A stretch of 64,000 nucleotides of DNA from Gloeobacter violaceus PCC 7421 (GCF_000011385.1 NC_005125.1:1612001-1676000); one strand, 5' to 3'; shown: positions 26,157-38,901, counted from the stretch's first letter. The notes: generated by a model from the letters alone, not told the origin. Program-made: numbers and translations.

Positions 26157-27965
26157 CTACTTGCGGGCGGCTTTGAGGGCCAGCTTGCGCAGGCGGATGG
26201 ACTTGGGAGTCACTTCCACCAGTTCGTCGTCGTTGATGTACTCAAGAGCGCGCTCCAGGCTCATAATCACAGGCGTCTTGAGCTGCACCAGTTCTTCGCC
26301 CCCGGCGGAGCGCATGTTGGTGAGCTTCTTGGTCTTGCAGATGTTCAGTTCGAGATCCTGCTGGCGGTTGTTCTCGCCGATGATCATGCCGGCGTAGACG
26401 CGGGTGCCGGGGGTGATGAAGAAGATGCCCCGGTCCTCGGCGTTCTGCAGGGAGTAGTACGTCGCATCGCCTTCCTCGAAGGCGATGAGCACACCGTTTC
26501 TGAGCGTTTCCATTTCGCCCACCGTCGAGCGGTAGTCGAGGAAGGAGTGGCTCATGATCCCTTCGCCGCGCGTGAGGCGCAGGCACTCGGTGCGAAAGCC
26601 CATCAACCCGCGAGCGGGGATCACAAATTCGAGCTGGGTGCGGCCGTTGCCGAAGCTCTGCATGTTCTGCATCTCGGCACGGCGGCGGCCGAGGTTGGAG
26701 ATGCAGCCGCCCGCCGCGTCGTCGGGCACATCGAGCACCAATAGTTCGAACGGCTCGTAGACCTGGCCGTCTACCACGCGGAAGATCACTCGGGGTTTGG
26801 AGACTTGAAACTCATAACCCTCCCGGCGCATCGTCTCAATCAAGATGCCCAGGTGCAGCTCGCCGCGGCCGGAGACCAAAAAGCGATCGGGCGAATCGGT
26901 CTCCTCGACCCTTAGCGAGACGTTGGTCTCAAGCTCTTTGAAGAGGCGCTCGCGCAGCTTGCGGGAGGTGACGTGCTTGCCCTCCTGGCCCGCAAAGGGC
27001 GAGTCGTTGACTGAGAAGGTCATCTGCAGGGTCGGTTCGTCGACTTTGATGAGCGGCAGCGCCTCGGGGTGCTCGGCGCTGGTGAGCGTCTCGCCGATGT
27101 TGGCGTCGGCAAAGCCCGCCACCGCCACGATATTGCCCGCGTAAGCCTCGGTAAGTTCGATGCGGCTGAGGCCCTCGAAACCAAAGAGTTTGACCACCTT
27201 GCCCCGCTCGATCTTGCCGGAGTCTTTGACGATGGCGATGGTCTCGTTGGCGCGGATCGAACCGTTGTGGATCTTGCCCACGACGATGCGGCCCAGGTAC
27301 TCGGAGTAATCGAGAGTGGTTACCTGCAGCTGCAAAGGCTTGGTCGGATCGCCCACCGGCGCCGGAACGTGGCGCAAGATGGCCTCGAACAGAGGCTGCA
27401 TGTCCTTGGATTCATCGGCCAGATCGTTTTTGGCGTAACCCGACAGCCCCGAGGCAAAGAGCACCGGAAAATCGATCTGATCGTCGTCGGCCCCCAGTTC
27501 GATAAACAGATCCAGCACCTTGTCGATAGCGCGGTGCGGGTCGGCCTGGGGCCGGTCGATCTTGTTGACCAGCAAGATGGGCTTGAGACCCTTTTCGAGT
27601 GCCTTTCTGAGCACGAAGCGCGTCTGGGGCATCGGCCCTTCGTTGGCGTCGACGATGAGCAGGCAACCTTCGACCATGCCCAGCACCCGCTCGACTTCGC
27701 CGCCAAAATCGGCGTGGCCGGGAGTGTCCACGATATTGATGAGATGGTCGAGGTAGCTTACCGCCGTGTTCTTGGCCAGGATCGTGATTCCGCGCTCGCG
27801 CTCGAGGTCGTTAGAGTCCATCACGCAGGTTTCCACCACTTCGTTGTCCCGGAAGATCCCGGACTGCCTGAGCAGAGCGTCAACCAGGGTGGTCTTGCCG
27901 TGGTCGACGTGGGCAATAATCGCGACGTTGCGAATCTGAGCCGGACTCAGACGGTTGGTTTCCAT
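26157..27965 (-). CDS. typA: ribosome-associated GTPase TypA/BipA
   Basis: Translational GTPase of 602 residues, involved in ribosome assembly and stress adaptation. G1 is [15 protein letters not shown] (about residues 19-33), G2 [10 protein letters not shown]3 [16 protein letters not shown]4 NKIDRP. Domain II, the EF-G-like V domain and the BipA-specific C-terminal part with [27 protein letters not shown] and [17 protein letters not shown] follow. Start ATG at 27965. It converges on ccmP across about 90 bp. Length and motifs are complete. Confidence 0.96.
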   Translation of the reverse strand: METNRLSPAQIRNVAIIAHVDHGKTTLVDALLRQSGIFRDNEVVETCVMDSNDLERERGITILAKNTAVSYLDHLINIVDTPGHADFGGEVERVLGMVEGCLLIVDANEGPMPQTRFVLRKALEKGLKPILLVNKIDRPQADPHRAIDKVLDLFIELGADDDQIDFPVLFASGLSGYAKNDLADESKDMQPLFEAILRHVPAPVGDPTKPLQLQVTTLDYSEYLGRIVVGKIHNGSIRANETIAIVKDSGKIERGKVVKLFGFEGLSRIELTEAYAGNIVAVAGFADANIGETLTSAEHPEALPLIKVDEPTLQMTFSVNDSPFAGQEGKHVTSRKLRERLFKELETNVSLRVEETDSPDRFLVSGRGELHLGILIETMRREGYEFQVSKPRVIFRVVDGQVYEPFELLVLDVPDDAAGGCISNLGRRRAEMQNMQSFGNGRTQLEFVIPARGLMGFRTECLRLTRGEGIMSHSFLDYRSTVGEMETLRNGVLIAFEEGDATYYSLQNAEDRGIFFITPGTRVYAGMIIGENNRQQDLELNICKTKKLTNMRSAGGEELVQLKTPVIMSLERALEYINDDELVEVTPKSIRLRKLALKAARK

Positions 27966-28049
27966 GGATAGGCCCGAAGCTGGTGGTTTTACAAAAGTTA
28001 AGACTTGAGCCCTATCCTAGCATTCTTCGCCCAAGGCCGTCAGTTGCGC

Positions 28050-28397
28050 TTACGACGCCGAGACGCGGTCGTCGACGGGTCTTGCACCTTCGCCCCATAT
28101 CCCTTCGTACTTGGTCACTTCGATGTCCCCCAGGACCGTCACCTGGCAGGCGAGCCGCCGCCCGCCTTCGACGCCTTTGTGCGGGGGCAGTCCGAGACGA
28201 AACTTCTCCCGGCCGCCCGGTTCTGAGACCGGCCCGGCGATACCCACAGCACAGGTGCCGCAGGTGCCGAGGCCATGGCAGTTGATCAGGGACGACGGGC
28301 CGTTGTACAGAGGCACGTTCTGCTCGAGCAAAAACTGGCGGAGGTTGGCTCCCTGGGCGCAGGTGTAGGTCTTGCCGAAAATTTTGACTTGTGGCAT
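28050..28397 (-). CDS. 2Fe-2S ferredoxin with adrenodoxin-type Cys spacing
   Basis: A 115-residue ferredoxin. Cluster ligands are in NCHGLGTCGTC, i.e. C-x5-C-x2-C, with the fourth Cys in RRLACQ near residue 86. The C-x5-C-x2-C spacing is that of adrenodoxin/ISC-type ferredoxins, not the C-x4-C-x2-C of photosynthetic ferredoxin, although the rest resembles cyanobacterial 2Fe-2S proteins. The start is ATG at 28397 with GGGAGAGA upstream; the frame further upstream overlaps the ndhM promoter and is not family-like. It is divergent from ndhM across 127 bp. The redox partner is unknown. Confidence 0.85.
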   Translation of the reverse strand: MPQVKIFGKTYTCAQGANLRQFLLEQNVPLYNGPSSLINCHGLGTCGTCAVGIAGPVSEPGGREKFRLGLPPHKGVEGGRRLACQVTVLGDIEVTKYEGIWGEGARPVDDRVSAS

Positions 28398-28524
28398 CGC
28401 TCTCTCCCGATGGCTCGCCTGCCTCCAGGGTATCCGCCCGCTTCCATCCCGGCACAGCGGGCACCGGGAGCCACAAAAGCCGGTGTTACAATCCAAGTTG
28501 AAATGCCCGAGCCAGGCGACGCCG

Positions 28525-28884
28525 ATGTTGAAGTCCACCACCCGCCACGTCCACATCTTTGCTGCCGACATCCGCAACGACAATTTCATCGCAAGCGACA
28601 CCAAGCTCACCCTCGATGTCGATCCGGACAACGAATTTATCTGGAACGACCCGGCGCTGCAAAAGGTTTACAGTGAGTTCGATCGGCTGGTCGCCGCCTA
28701 CACTGGCCTGGCCCTCACCGAGTACAACCTGCGTCGCATCGGTTCGGATCTTGAAAATTTTATCCGCGGCCTTTTGCAGCAGGGCGAAATCGCCTACAAC
28801 CTCGACAGCCGCGTACTCAACTTCAGCATGGGCCGTCCGCAGGTCAGAGGCCCCGGCCAGATTGAAAACCGCCCCGGCCAATAG
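28525..28884 (+). CDS. ndhM: NAD(P)H-quinone oxidoreductase subunit M
   Basis: Oxygenic-photosynthesis-specific subunit of the NDH-1 complex, located on its hydrophilic arm and needed for cyclic electron flow. The 119 residues match the family from the first residues, LKSTTRHVHIFAADI, through TLDVDPDNEFIW, TEYNLRRIGSDLENFI and the end YNLDSRVLNFSMGRPQ. The start ATG at 28525 gives the expected length; the frame upstream of it is not family-like. No other ndh gene is near. It is divergent from the adrenodoxin-type ferredoxin. Confidence 0.94.
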   Translation: MLKSTTRHVHIFAADIRNDNFIASDTKLTLDVDPDNEFIWNDPALQKVYSEFDRLVAAYTGLALTEYNLRRIGSDLENFIRGLLQQGEIAYNLDSRVLNFSMGRPQVRGPGQIENRPGQ

Positions 28885-28962
28885 CTTCACTCCCGGATCG
28901 GTATAGAATTTCCGGCTGCGGGAAATTTCAACCGACTCACGCCGCCTGACCGAATCCGCAAA

Positions 28963-29613
28963 ATGCAGGAAGCGCGCCAAACCAGAGGTCCGATTCTCGA
29001 CAGCGGCGATCACCTGACTCGTCCCGAATTCGAACGGCGCTACCGGCAGATGCCCCATCTGAAAAAGGCGGAACTCGTCGAAGGAGTCGTCTTTGTGCCA
29101 TCGCCCGTCCGCATTGGCAGTCATGGCCGACCGCACGCCCACGTAGTCGGCTGGCTGACGCTGTATTGCGCGGCCACACCCGGCGTGGATATCGGCGACA
29201 ACGCCACGGTGCGCCTGGATCTCGACAATGAGCCTCAGCCGGACGCTCTGCTGCGCCTTGAAGGCGGCACCTCGACCATTAGCGTCGACGGACACGTGGA
29301 AGGCCCGCCGGAACTGGTTGCCGAGATTGCCGCAAGCAGTGCCTCCTACGATCTGCACGAAAAGTTGCGCGCCTACCAGCGTAATGGGGTGCAGGAGTAT
29401 CTGGTCTGGCGTGTCGAAGACAGGCAAATCGATTGGTTTACCTTACAAGATGGCCGTTATGTTCTGTTGCCTGTCGATGATGAATCCGTCATCCGAAGCC
29501 GGGTTTTCCCAGGGCTATGGCTGTGTGTTTCGGCGCTGTTGAACGGTGAACTTGGAACTGTTTTTGATTGGCTGCAACGCGGTCTACAAGACCGAAGCTA
29601 CAAAGAATATTAA
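28963..29613 (+). CDS. Uma2 family (DUF820) protein
   Basis: A 216-residue Uma2/DUF820 protein with the predicted PD-(D/E)XK-like fold: acidic strand motifs in DLDNEPQPDALLRL and PPELVAEIAASSASYDLHEK, then YQRNGVQEYLVWRVED. It lacks the long coiled-coil tail of the copy at 18847-19608. It lies between ndhM and pyrG on the + strand, with an independent promoter for pyrG downstream. Function unproven. Confidence 0.85.
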   Translation: MQEARQTRGPILDSGDHLTRPEFERRYRQMPHLKKAELVEGVVFVPSPVRIGSHGRPHAHVVGWLTLYCAATPGVDIGDNATVRLDLDNEPQPDALLRLEGGTSTISVDGHVEGPPELVAEIAASSASYDLHEKLRAYQRNGVQEYLVWRVEDRQIDWFTLQDGRYVLLPVDDESVIRSRVFPGLWLCVSALLNGELGTVFDWLQRGLQDRSYKEY

Positions 29614-31470
<1,857 letters not shown>

Positions 31471-31582
31471 CCGGATTGGCCGAATCGAAAATGCTCCAAG
31501 ACTTGCCCTAGTGGCTGACCTTCAGCTAAGCTGCTTGCAACCCCTACATCTAGAGTAGGGGAGCGCCTGGAGGGCCGCTGCG

Positions 31583-33028
31583 ATGGCGAGACAGTGCTGG
31601 AACCGCTGGACGGGCTGGTGGTGGGGATTATGCTTGTGCGCAACGGGGATGCCGGTGTTTGCCCAGGGTGAGCCGCAACTGCCCGCGGCCACCGAGCCGC
31701 CGCGTATCGCCGCAAGCCGCTACCAGGCGGGGGCGGATCTGCAGACGGTGGTGGCGCTGTTGCAGCAGCAGGCCCTCGATGAGGGGGGGCGCACGGCGTC
31801 CCTCAGCAGCGAGCGCAGCTACCGCGAACTGGTGGTCGCCCAGGAGACCGAGGGCAAGGGCCGCGATCCGAAGCTGGTCGAGTACGAGGTGATCACCAAG
31901 GTGCTCGGCAAGTACGGCGCCAAGGGCGACGCGCTGCTGACGCCTGAGCAGTTGCAGCGCGAGCGCCAGCGCGATCGGGCGAGTGTGTCGGTGACACCGG
32001 TGGGCGAAGGCATTGCCCAGGTGCAGCTCGCCTCCATTGGGTTCGGTTCTGCCTCCCAGGTGAGCCAGGCACTGCATCAGGCGGACCACAGCCGCGGGGT
32101 GATCCTTGATCTGCGTGGAGCCGGCGGCGAGGATGCCCAGTCGGTGGCGGATACAGCCCGGCTCTTTTTCCCGACCGGCGCTTCGCCGCTGGTGCAGACG
32201 GTCGGGGCGCGCGACAGCGTCCGGCGCTGGGACAGCAAAGTGCGGGCAGTGGCCGTCGATCTGCCGGTGGTGGTGCTCATCGACAAAAAGACGCGGGCCG
32301 GGGCGGAGGCGCTTGCCGCCCAACTCGGGCGCACCGGCCGCGCCCAGGTGCTGGGCACGCGCACGGCGGGGTCGGATCTGTTCAGCGAAAGTTTTGCGCT
32401 GCCCAGTGGGGCGGCGGTGCGGTTGGTGACCGGCCGCTGGCGCACCGGCGACGGTCGCGGCCTGGCCGAGGGAGTCGAGCCCACCGAACCGAGCGGCACA
32501 GACCCGCTGCCGCGGGCGGTCGAATTGCTCGCCTCCCAGCCGGGCCGGCCCCTGAAGCCCACGGTATTCCCGGCGCGCGGCGAAATCGGTGATAAAACCC
32601 TCGGATTCAACGCCGGCACGGGCGATCTGGGCCTGGCCGGGGCGGTCGAGTACTTCCGCGGCGGCGAGAGCAACGCCATGCGCCCGAGCGACGAGCTAAA
32701 AATCTGGTTTGTCCCGGACTACATCGTCCTCAACTACAAGCCGTCCTCGTCGCTACTCAACTTTTTTGCCGACCGCATCTATTCGACCGCCGCGAACACC
32801 GTCACCGACAAGGGCATCCGCATCGGTTCGGGCTACAACGACATCCTCGAAGCCTACGGCAATCCGGGCACCGGCGGGTACAACGAACTGTTTCCGTTTC
32901 CGGAGCGCTCCCGGGCCAACCGCCCGGACCGCTACTACGTCAATTACGATGCCATTGGAGTAAGTTTCGGCCTGGAGACCGGCACCAATGTCGTGCGTGA
33001 AATCGGCATCTACAAACCCGGCAGTTAA
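31583..33028 (+). CDS. S41 peptidase-like protein lacking the catalytic dyad
   Basis: A 481-residue exported protein with signal peptide (cleavage after about residue 27, VFAQ). Residues about 140-310 resemble the core of C-terminal processing peptidases: GIAQVQLASIGFGSASQV, RGVILDLRGAGGEDAQSVAD, and VVLIDKKTRAGAEALAAQLG. In active enzymes the last motif has the nucleophilic Ser; the aligned residue here is Ala239. The general-base Lys, about 25 residues later in GKG, aligns with Ser264 (TAGSD). No PDZ domain is apparent. The C-terminal 150 residues, with NDILEAYGNPGTGGYNELF, are not recognised. I infer a non-proteolytic scaffold or substrate-binding protein. Confidence 0.75.
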   Translation: MARQCWNRWTGWWWGLCLCATGMPVFAQGEPQLPAATEPPRIAASRYQAGADLQTVVALLQQQALDEGGRTASLSSERSYRELVVAQETEGKGRDPKLVEYEVITKVLGKYGAKGDALLTPEQLQRERQRDRASVSVTPVGEGIAQVQLASIGFGSASQVSQALHQADHSRGVILDLRGAGGEDAQSVADTARLFFPTGASPLVQTVGARDSVRRWDSKVRAVAVDLPVVVLIDKKTRAGAEALAAQLGRTGRAQVLGTRTAGSDLFSESFALPSGAAVRLVTGRWRTGDGRGLAEGVEPTEPSGTDPLPRAVELLASQPGRPLKPTVFPARGEIGDKTLGFNAGTGDLGLAGAVEYFRGGESNAMRPSDELKIWFVPDYIVLNYKPSSSLLNFFADRIYSTAANTVTDKGIRIGSGYNDILEAYGNPGTGGYNELFPFPERSRANRPDRYYVNYDAIGVSFGLETGTNVVREIGIYKPGS

Positions 33029-33040
33029 CCGGCGCCCCCT

Positions 33041-34171
33041 GTGAAAGTCGCCCTCGTCCACGAGTACCTGATCAAGCAGGGCGGCTCGGAGAACGTGGTG
33101 GAGGCGCTCAAGGGGTTGTTTCCGGAGGCGCCCATCTACACCAGCTACTTCGGGGCGGCGACGATGCCCGAGCGCTGGCGCCGCTACGACGTGCGCCCGT
33201 CGTTTTTGCAAAAACTGCCCCTGGGGGGCAGCACCAGCTATCAGAGGCGGCTGCAGTATGTTTTGCCCCTGATGCCCGCCGCCTACGAGAGCTTCGACCT
33301 GCGCGAATTTGATGTGGTGATTTCCAGTTCCCACGCCTTCGCCAAAGGGGTGCTCACCCGCCAGGACGCGCTACACCTGAGTTATATCCACACGCCGACG
33401 CGCTATCTGTGGGATATGACCTGGGAGTACCAGCGCGATTTTCGGGTGCCGCTGGTGGGCGCCTTGATGCCGCTGGTGCTCAGTGCGCTGCGCACCTGGG
33501 ACTTTCAGGCCGCCCAAAGGCCGGATCACCTGATGGCCAATTCCCGCTATGTCCAGCAGCGCATCGCCAAGTTTTACCGGCGGCCTTCGACGGTCATCTA
33601 TCCGCCCGTGGACACCCAGTTCTTTCAGCCGGTGGCGGCTCCGAGCCTCGATTACTATCTGGCGGCGGGCCGCTTCGTGCCCTACAAGCGTCTGGATCTG
33701 GCCATCGAGGCGTTCAACCGCCTGGGGCTGCCGCTGTGGGTGGCGGGCGAAGGGCCGGATCTGGGGCGGCTGCGGGCTAAGGCGCGGCCGAACGTGGTGT
33801 TCTTGCCCTATCAACCCCCCAAGCAACTGGCGGAGTTGTTCGCCAACTGCCGGGCTTTGATCTTTCCGGGAGAAGAAGATTTCGGCATCGTGCCGGTGGA
33901 GGTGCAGGCGTGCGGCAGACCGGTGGTGGCCTACGGGCGCGGCGGGGCCACCGAGACGGTGGCCGACGGCGAAAGCGGCGTGCTCTTTGGCGAGCAGACG
34001 GTCGAAGCGCTGGTGGCGGCGGTGGAGCGCTGCGAGCAGACCCGCTGGTGGCCCGAACGCATCCGCGCTCGGGCCGAAAACTTTTCCCAGGCGCGCTTCG
34101 GTCAGGCGGTGCGCTCGTGCGTGGCGCGCGCGCTGGCGGGGGAACTTAATTTTGGCCCGGGGCGTGCCTAG
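33041..34171 (+). CDS. glycosyltransferase family 4
   Basis: A 376-residue GT-B glycosyltransferase. N-terminal VALVHEYLIKQGGSENVVEA, middle IHTPTRYLWDMTWEYQRDF, donor-binding C-terminal half with FVPYKRLDLAIEAFNRLG (about residues 212-229) and the EX7E-like FPGEEDFGIVPVEVQACGRP. It probably acts on the cytoplasmic face in surface polysaccharide synthesis; the sugar and acceptor are unknown. The GTG start is 12 bp after the previous stop, suggesting co-transcription with the S41-like gene. A strong terminator follows. Confidence 0.9.
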   Translation: MKVALVHEYLIKQGGSENVVEALKGLFPEAPIYTSYFGAATMPERWRRYDVRPSFLQKLPLGGSTSYQRRLQYVLPLMPAAYESFDLREFDVVISSSHAFAKGVLTRQDALHLSYIHTPTRYLWDMTWEYQRDFRVPLVGALMPLVLSALRTWDFQAAQRPDHLMANSRYVQQRIAKFYRRPSTVIYPPVDTQFFQPVAAPSLDYYLAAGRFVPYKRLDLAIEAFNRLGLPLWVAGEGPDLGRLRAKARPNVVFLPYQPPKQLAELFANCRALIFPGEEDFGIVPVEVQACGRPVVAYGRGGATETVADGESGVLFGEQTVEALVAAVERCEQTRWWPERIRARAENFSQARFGQAVRSCVARALAGELNFGPGRA

Positions 34172-34213
34172 GAGCGTTGTGTACAGACCCCAACCCCCTC
34201 GATGCTAGTTTCC

Positions 34214-34245
34214 CACCGGAGCCCTCGGGCTTCGGTGTTTTTGTT
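34214..34245 (+). terminator. rho-independent terminator after the glycosyltransferase
   Basis: A 10-bp stem (CACCGGAGCC with GGCTTCGGTG, one G-U pair) and CTCG loop followed by TTTTTGTTT. Confidence 0.85.
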
Positions 34246-34311
34246 TGAAGTTTTTTTCGATCCGTTAGTGTAAGTAAGAAAGCAGCTCATCGATGGAGTG
34301 AACCATCCACC

Positions 34312-36285
34312 ATGACGACCTCGGGCGTCAAAACGCTGCCACTGCTGCCCGTTCCCGGCTCCGGCTCTGGCAAAACTCCTCTGGGGCGTTGGTTGAAGGC
34401 CGGAGGACCAGGAGGAGAGCACCACGCGGAGAAGACCCAGCCCTGGTACACGGTGCTCTGGCTCACAGGAGTCGATTACTTCTCGACTTTGGGTTATCAA
34501 CCGGGTATCGCCCTGCTGGCAGCGGGGGCGATCTCCCCCCTGGCGACGCTGATGCTGGTGGTCGTCACCCTGGCGGGAGCATTGCCGGTCTACATCCAGG
34601 TGGCAAAGCGCTCCTACATCGGCCAAGGGTCGATCGCGATGCTCGAGAACCTGCTTTCGGGCTGGTCGGGCAAATTGCTGGTGCTGGTGCTCATCGGCTT
34701 TGCCTCGACCAGTTTCATTATCACGATGACCCTTTCGGCTTCAGATGCCGCCGAGCACCTCGTCAAAAATCCCCTGCTCGAACCGTACCTGGAAGGTTTC
34801 AACCTGCCTTTGACGCTGCTGTTGCTCGCATTGCTCGCCGTGGTCTTCTTGCTGGGCTTCTCGGAGGCGGTCGGTCTGGCCGTGGCGGTGGGAGTGCCCT
34901 ATATCCTGCTCAACATCGTGGTGCTCGCCCGTTGCCTGATGGAGATCGCCGCCAGACCCGAGGTGATCGGCCGCTGGCAAGGCAATCTCCTGGCTCTGGG
35001 GGATTGGACCGGCCTGGTGCTGCTGGCGGCGCTCGCTTTTCCGAAACTGGCCCTTGGACTGAGCGGTTTTGAAACGGGGGTGTCGGTCATCCCTCTGGTC
35101 AAAGGCGACCCTGAGGACCGCAACAAGCCTGCGCCGGAAGGCCGCATCCGCAACGCCCGTTATCTGCTCGCCTCGGCGGCGGTGCTGATGAGTGGGCTAT
35201 TGATTAGTTCGAGCTTTGTGACCACGCTGCTCATCGAGCCGGCTGCCTACCGGCCGGGCGGACCGGCCGCGGGGCGCTCGCTCGCCTACCTGGCGCACGA
35301 GTACCTTGGGGAACTGTTCGGCAGTATCTACGATGTTTCGACGATCGCCATTCTCTGGTTTGCCGGCGCTTCGGCGATGGTGGGTCTGCTCAATTTGATC
35401 CCGCGCTACCTGCCGCGCTACGGGATGGCTCCCTCCTGGGTGAGCTATAACCGGCCGCTGGTGCTGGTGCTCTTTGCCATCAATGCGCTGGTGACATGGC
35501 TGTTTGACGCGAATGTGGAAGCGCAGGGGGGCGCTTATGCCACCGGGGTGCTAGCGCTGATTCTCTCGGCGGCGGTCGCCGTGGCACTCTCGTTGGGGCG
35601 CGAAGGGCAGCTCTACCGCCGCACCCGCGATCGACTGCTGAGCATCTATTTCTGGCTGGTGGCGGCGATCTTCGCCTACGCACTGTGGGACAACAATATC
35701 GAACGACCGGACGGGGTGATCATCGCCAGTTTCTTCATCGCCTTCGTACTGGTAGTGGGGATCGGCACGCGCCTCAGGCGGGCCACCGAACTGCGCGTCG
35801 AGCAGGTCACCTTCGCCGACGATCTCTCAGCCGAGTTGTGGCCGAAGCTGCTCGGCAAAAAAGTGGCTCTGGTGCCATTGATCAGCAACGCCCCCGGTCC
35901 CCGCGAGCGCAAGGCCAACCAGATTCGCAACTACTACACCATCCGCCATCCGTTTGCCTTTTTGCACGTCAATCTGCGCGACGATTGCAGCGACTTTACG
36001 GGGGGCCTGAGGCTGCAGATCCGCCAGGAGGGCGAGAACTTTGCGCTCGAGGTGTTCGGGGCGGTGGCCATCGCCAACGCCATCGCCTACCTGAGCGAAC
36101 TGATGGACCCGGTCTCGGTTTTTTTGGGGCTCACCCGCAAGAATATGACCGAGCAGTCGCTCAACTACATCCTCACCGGCCAGGGGGAGACCGGCCTGAT
36201 GGTCTACCAGATCCTGGTGCGCTATTGGGAATGGACCCCAGGCGAAGAGGACGTCAGGCCTTTGATCTTTTTGCTCAGCGAGTGA
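34312..36285 (+). CDS. APC-superfamily amino acid permease
   Basis: A 657-residue integral membrane transporter. After a polar N-terminus (about 45 residues) the first helix carries [20 protein letters not shown], the unwound TM1 motif of APC-type symporters. About 12 hydrophobic segments extend to about residue 490. The remaining 165 residues are soluble ([40 protein letters not shown]), an extra cytoplasmic domain of unknown role. The substrate is not predictable. Its 3' end overlaps the convergent gatA 3' end by 11 bp. Confidence 0.85.
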   Translation: MTTSGVKTLPLLPVPGSGSGKTPLGRWLKAGGPGGEHHAEKTQPWYTVLWLTGVDYFSTLGYQPGIALLAAGAISPLATLMLVVVTLAGALPVYIQVAKRSYIGQGSIAMLENLLSGWSGKLLVLVLIGFASTSFIITMTLSASDAAEHLVKNPLLEPYLEGFNLPLTLLLLALLAVVFLLGFSEAVGLAVAVGVPYILLNIVVLARCLMEIAARPEVIGRWQGNLLALGDWTGLVLLAALAFPKLALGLSGFETGVSVIPLVKGDPEDRNKPAPEGRIRNARYLLASAAVLMSGLLISSSFVTTLLIEPAAYRPGGPAAGRSLAYLAHEYLGELFGSIYDVSTIAILWFAGASAMVGLLNLIPRYLPRYGMAPSWVSYNRPLVLVLFAINALVTWLFDANVEAQGGAYATGVLALILSAAVAVALSLGREGQLYRRTRDRLLSIYFWLVAAIFAYALWDNNIERPDGVIIASFFIAFVLVVGIGTRLRRATELRVEQVTFADDLSAELWPKLLGKKVALVPLISNAPGPRERKANQIRNYYTIRHPFAFLHVNLRDDCSDFTGGLRLQIRQEGENFALEVFGAVAIANAIAYLSELMDPVSVFLGLTRKNMTEQSLNYILTGQGETGLMVYQILVRYWEWTPGEEDVRPLIFLLSE

Positions 36286-37744
36286 GCGCTTCTGCCGCCA
36301 GGGCCGGGGTGCGTTTGTGCCATTCGGTGGCCTGCTCGTAGGCGTAGGCGGCCCGCAAGAGCTTGCCCTCCTCCAGGGCGTTCGCCATGATCTGAAAGCC
36401 GATGGGCAGGCCCTTGGCGTCGAAGCCGCAGGGGATGCTCGCCCCGGCCACCCCCGCCAGGTTGAGGGGGATGGTGTAAATGTCCGAGAGGTACATGCTG
36501 AGCGGGTCGCTCACCTTGTCGCCGAAGGCGAAGGCAGTGGTAGGAGCGGTAGGACCGACCAGCACGTCGACTTTGGCGAAGGCGTCCAGGTAGTCCTGCT
36601 TGATGAGCGTGCGCACCTTCTGGGCTTTTAAGTAATAGGCGTCGTAGTAACCGGCCGACAGCGCGTAGGTGCCCAGCATGATGCGGCGCTTCACTTCGCT
36701 GCCGAACCCTTCCTCGCGGGTCCGTCCGTACATCGGCACCAGCGCGTCCGCCTCCCGGTCGCGCAGACCGTATTTGACGCCGTCGTAGCGCGCCAGGTTG
36801 GCCGACGCCTCGGAGGTGGCAATGATGTAATAAGTCGACAGTCCCCGGGCAAAGCGCGGGCAGCTCACTTCCTGAATCTGGGCTCCCAGATCCCGCATCA
36901 CCTCGATTGCCTCGAAGACGGCGTCGGCCACGTCGGGATCGAGACCCTCGGCAAAAAATTCTTTGACGAAACCCACCTTTACGCCCTTGAGGTCGCTTAT
37001 CAGGGCCTGACGATAATCGGGCACGTTCACCGCCAGACTGGTCGAATCGAGGGGGTCGTGGCCCGCGATCGCCTGCAGCACCAGGGCGGCATCCTCCACC
37101 GTCCGGGTAAAGGGACCAATTTGGTCGAGCGAGGAGGCAAAGGCGATCAGGCCGTAGCGTGAGACCAGCCCGTAGGTGGGCTTGAGGCCGACCACGCCGC
37201 AAAAAGATGCGGGTTGGCGGATCGAGCCGCCAGTATCGGATCCCAGGGAGGCCACCGCCTCGCAGGCTGCCACCGCCGCCGCCGAACCGCCCGAGGAGCC
37301 CCCCGGCACGCGGCCCAGATCCCAGGGATTGCGCGTCGGGCCGAAGGCGGAATTTTCGGTCGAGGAGCCCATCGCAAATTCATCGAGGTTGGTCTTGCCG
37401 ATGATGAGCGCCCCCTGCTCCTCCAACCGGCGGGTCACGGTCGATTCGTAGGGCGGGCGGTAGTTTTCGAGAATTTTGGAAGCACAGGTGGTGGGAATGC
37501 CCACCATGCACAGGTTGTCCTTGACCGCGACCGGCACCCCGGCGAGCAGGCCCGGATCTTCGCCTCTGGCGATTTTTGCATCGACGGCTTCAGCTGCTGC
37601 GAGGGCGCGCTCTGGGGTGAGGCGCAAAAAGGCATGGACCTCCGTGTCGAGTCTTTCGGCCCGCTCCAGGTACTGCCTGGCCACTTCCACAGCCGAGCGC
37701 TCTTTACTTGCGACCTGCGAGCGCAGCTGTCCGATCGATGTCAT
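36275..37744 (-). CDS. gatA: glutamyl-tRNA(Gln) amidotransferase subunit A
   Basis: Amidase subunit of GatCAB, which converts Glu-tRNA(Gln) to Gln-tRNA(Gln) in organisms lacking GlnRS. The 489 residues contain the complete amidase triad: Lys75 in PVAVKDNLC, cis-Ser140 in [14 protein letters not shown] and nucleophile Ser164 in [12 protein letters not shown]. Start: ATG at 37744 has AGGA at a proper 9-base distance; the ATG at 37750 is an alternative only two codons longer. gatB and gatC are not adjacent, as is common in cyanobacteria. Confidence 0.95.
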   Translation of the reverse strand: MTSIGQLRSQVASKERSAVEVARQYLERAERLDTEVHAFLRLTPERALAAAEAVDAKIARGEDPGLLAGVPVAVKDNLCMVGIPTTCASKILENYRPPYESTVTRRLEEQGALIIGKTNLDEFAMGSSTENSAFGPTRNPWDLGRVPGGSSGGSAAAVAACEAVASLGSDTGGSIRQPASFCGVVGLKPTYGLVSRYGLIAFASSLDQIGPFTRTVEDAALVLQAIAGHDPLDSTSLAVNVPDYRQALISDLKGVKVGFVKEFFAEGLDPDVADAVFEAIEVMRDLGAQIQEVSCPRFARGLSTYYIIATSEASANLARYDGVKYGLRDREADALVPMYGRTREEGFGSEVKRRIMLGTYALSAGYYDAYYLKAQKVRTLIKQDYLDAFAKVDVLVGPTAPTTAFAFGDKVSDPLSMYLSDIYTIPLNLAGVAGASIPCGFDAKGLPIGFQIMANALEEGKLLRAAYAYEQATEWHKRTPALAAEALTR

Positions 37745-37898
37745 TTGCATATTTCCTGTCCACACAGACAACCATCGTACCGATTTGGCCCCGATTCTGG
37801 AACAATCGACACCGTTTGTCCGATTCAAACTCATAGTATGGTGGGGCTACGACAGGGCCGAAGCGCAACACTTCGTGACTTTCACCCAGAGGATGACG

Positions 37899-38897
37899 AT
37901 GGTCCAGCAACAACTACCTCCGACGCGCTACCACATCGACCGCCCAGAGGCGCTGGTCCTCTACCGCGACATGGTCCTCGGGCGGACCTTCGAGGACACC
38001 TGCGCCCAGATGTACTACCGCGGCAAGATGTTCGGCTTTGTGCACCTCTACAACGGTCAGGAAGCCGTCTCCACAGGCGTCATCAAGGCTATGCGCCCCG
38101 ACGATTATGTGACGAGCACCTACCGTGACCACGTCCATGCCCTCTCGAAGGGGGTGCCGGCGCGCTCGGTGATGGCGGAGCTGTTCGGCAAGGCCACCGG
38201 TTGCTCCAAGGGCCGCGGCGGCTCGATGCACCTGTTCTCGGCGGAGCACAATCTGTTGGGAGGTTTCGCCTTCGTGGCCGAAGGGATCCCGATTGCCACG
38301 GGAGCGGGCTTCACGGCGGTCTACAAAGGCACCGATCAGGTGAGCGCCTGCTTTTTTGGCGACGGCGCCACCAACAACGGCCAGTTTTTTGAGTGCTTGA
38401 ACATGGCGGCCCTCTGGAATCTGCCGGTGCTGTACGTGGTCGAGAACAACCTCTGGTCGATCGGCATGTACCACCACCGCGCCTCCTCGGTCATCGAAAT
38501 CTACAAAAAAGCGGACGCCTTCGGTATTCCCGGGGTACGCGTGGACGGGATGGACGTGCTCGCCGTGCGCGCGGTGGCCAAAGAAGCGATCGAACGCGCC
38601 CGCGCGGGCGGCGGCCCGACTTTAATCGAATGCACGACCTATCGCTTTCGGGGCCATTCGCTGGCGGACCCGGACGAGCTGCGCGACCCGGCCGAAAAAG
38701 AATTCTGGCGCAAACAAGATCCGATCCCGCGCCTGGCGGCCTTTGTCCGCGAGCAGGAACTGGCCAGCGCCGAGGAACTCAAAGCCATCGATCAAGAAAT
38801 AAGAGCCGAAATCGACGATGCGGTCCTCTTTGCCGAGGAGTCCCCCGAGCCACCCATCGACGAACTCTATCGCTTCCAGTTTGCGGAGGACGCATAG
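37899..38897 (+). CDS. pdhA: pyruvate dehydrogenase E1 component, alpha subunit
   Basis: Thiamine-diphosphate-dependent decarboxylation of pyruvate, alpha subunit (332 residues). Motifs: [39 protein letters not shown] and the TPP/Mg site [20 protein letters not shown] (about residues 154-173), then the regulatory-loop-like region YHHRASS. The start ATG at 37899 (MVQQQ) sits 6-7 bases after AGAGG; ATG at 37893 is too close to that site. It is 4 bp upstream of pdhB, a tight operon. It is divergent from gatA. Confidence 0.95.
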   Translation: MVQQQLPPTRYHIDRPEALVLYRDMVLGRTFEDTCAQMYYRGKMFGFVHLYNGQEAVSTGVIKAMRPDDYVTSTYRDHVHALSKGVPARSVMAELFGKATGCSKGRGGSMHLFSAEHNLLGGFAFVAEGIPIATGAGFTAVYKGTDQVSACFFGDGATNNGQFFECLNMAALWNLPVLYVVENNLWSIGMYHHRASSVIEIYKKADAFGIPGVRVDGMDVLAVRAVAKEAIERARAGGGPTLIECTTYRFRGHSLADPDELRDPAEKEFWRKQDPIPRLAAFVREQELASAEELKAIDQEIRAEIDDAVLFAEESPEPPIDELYRFQFAEDA

Positions 38898-38901
38898 CTT
38901 T

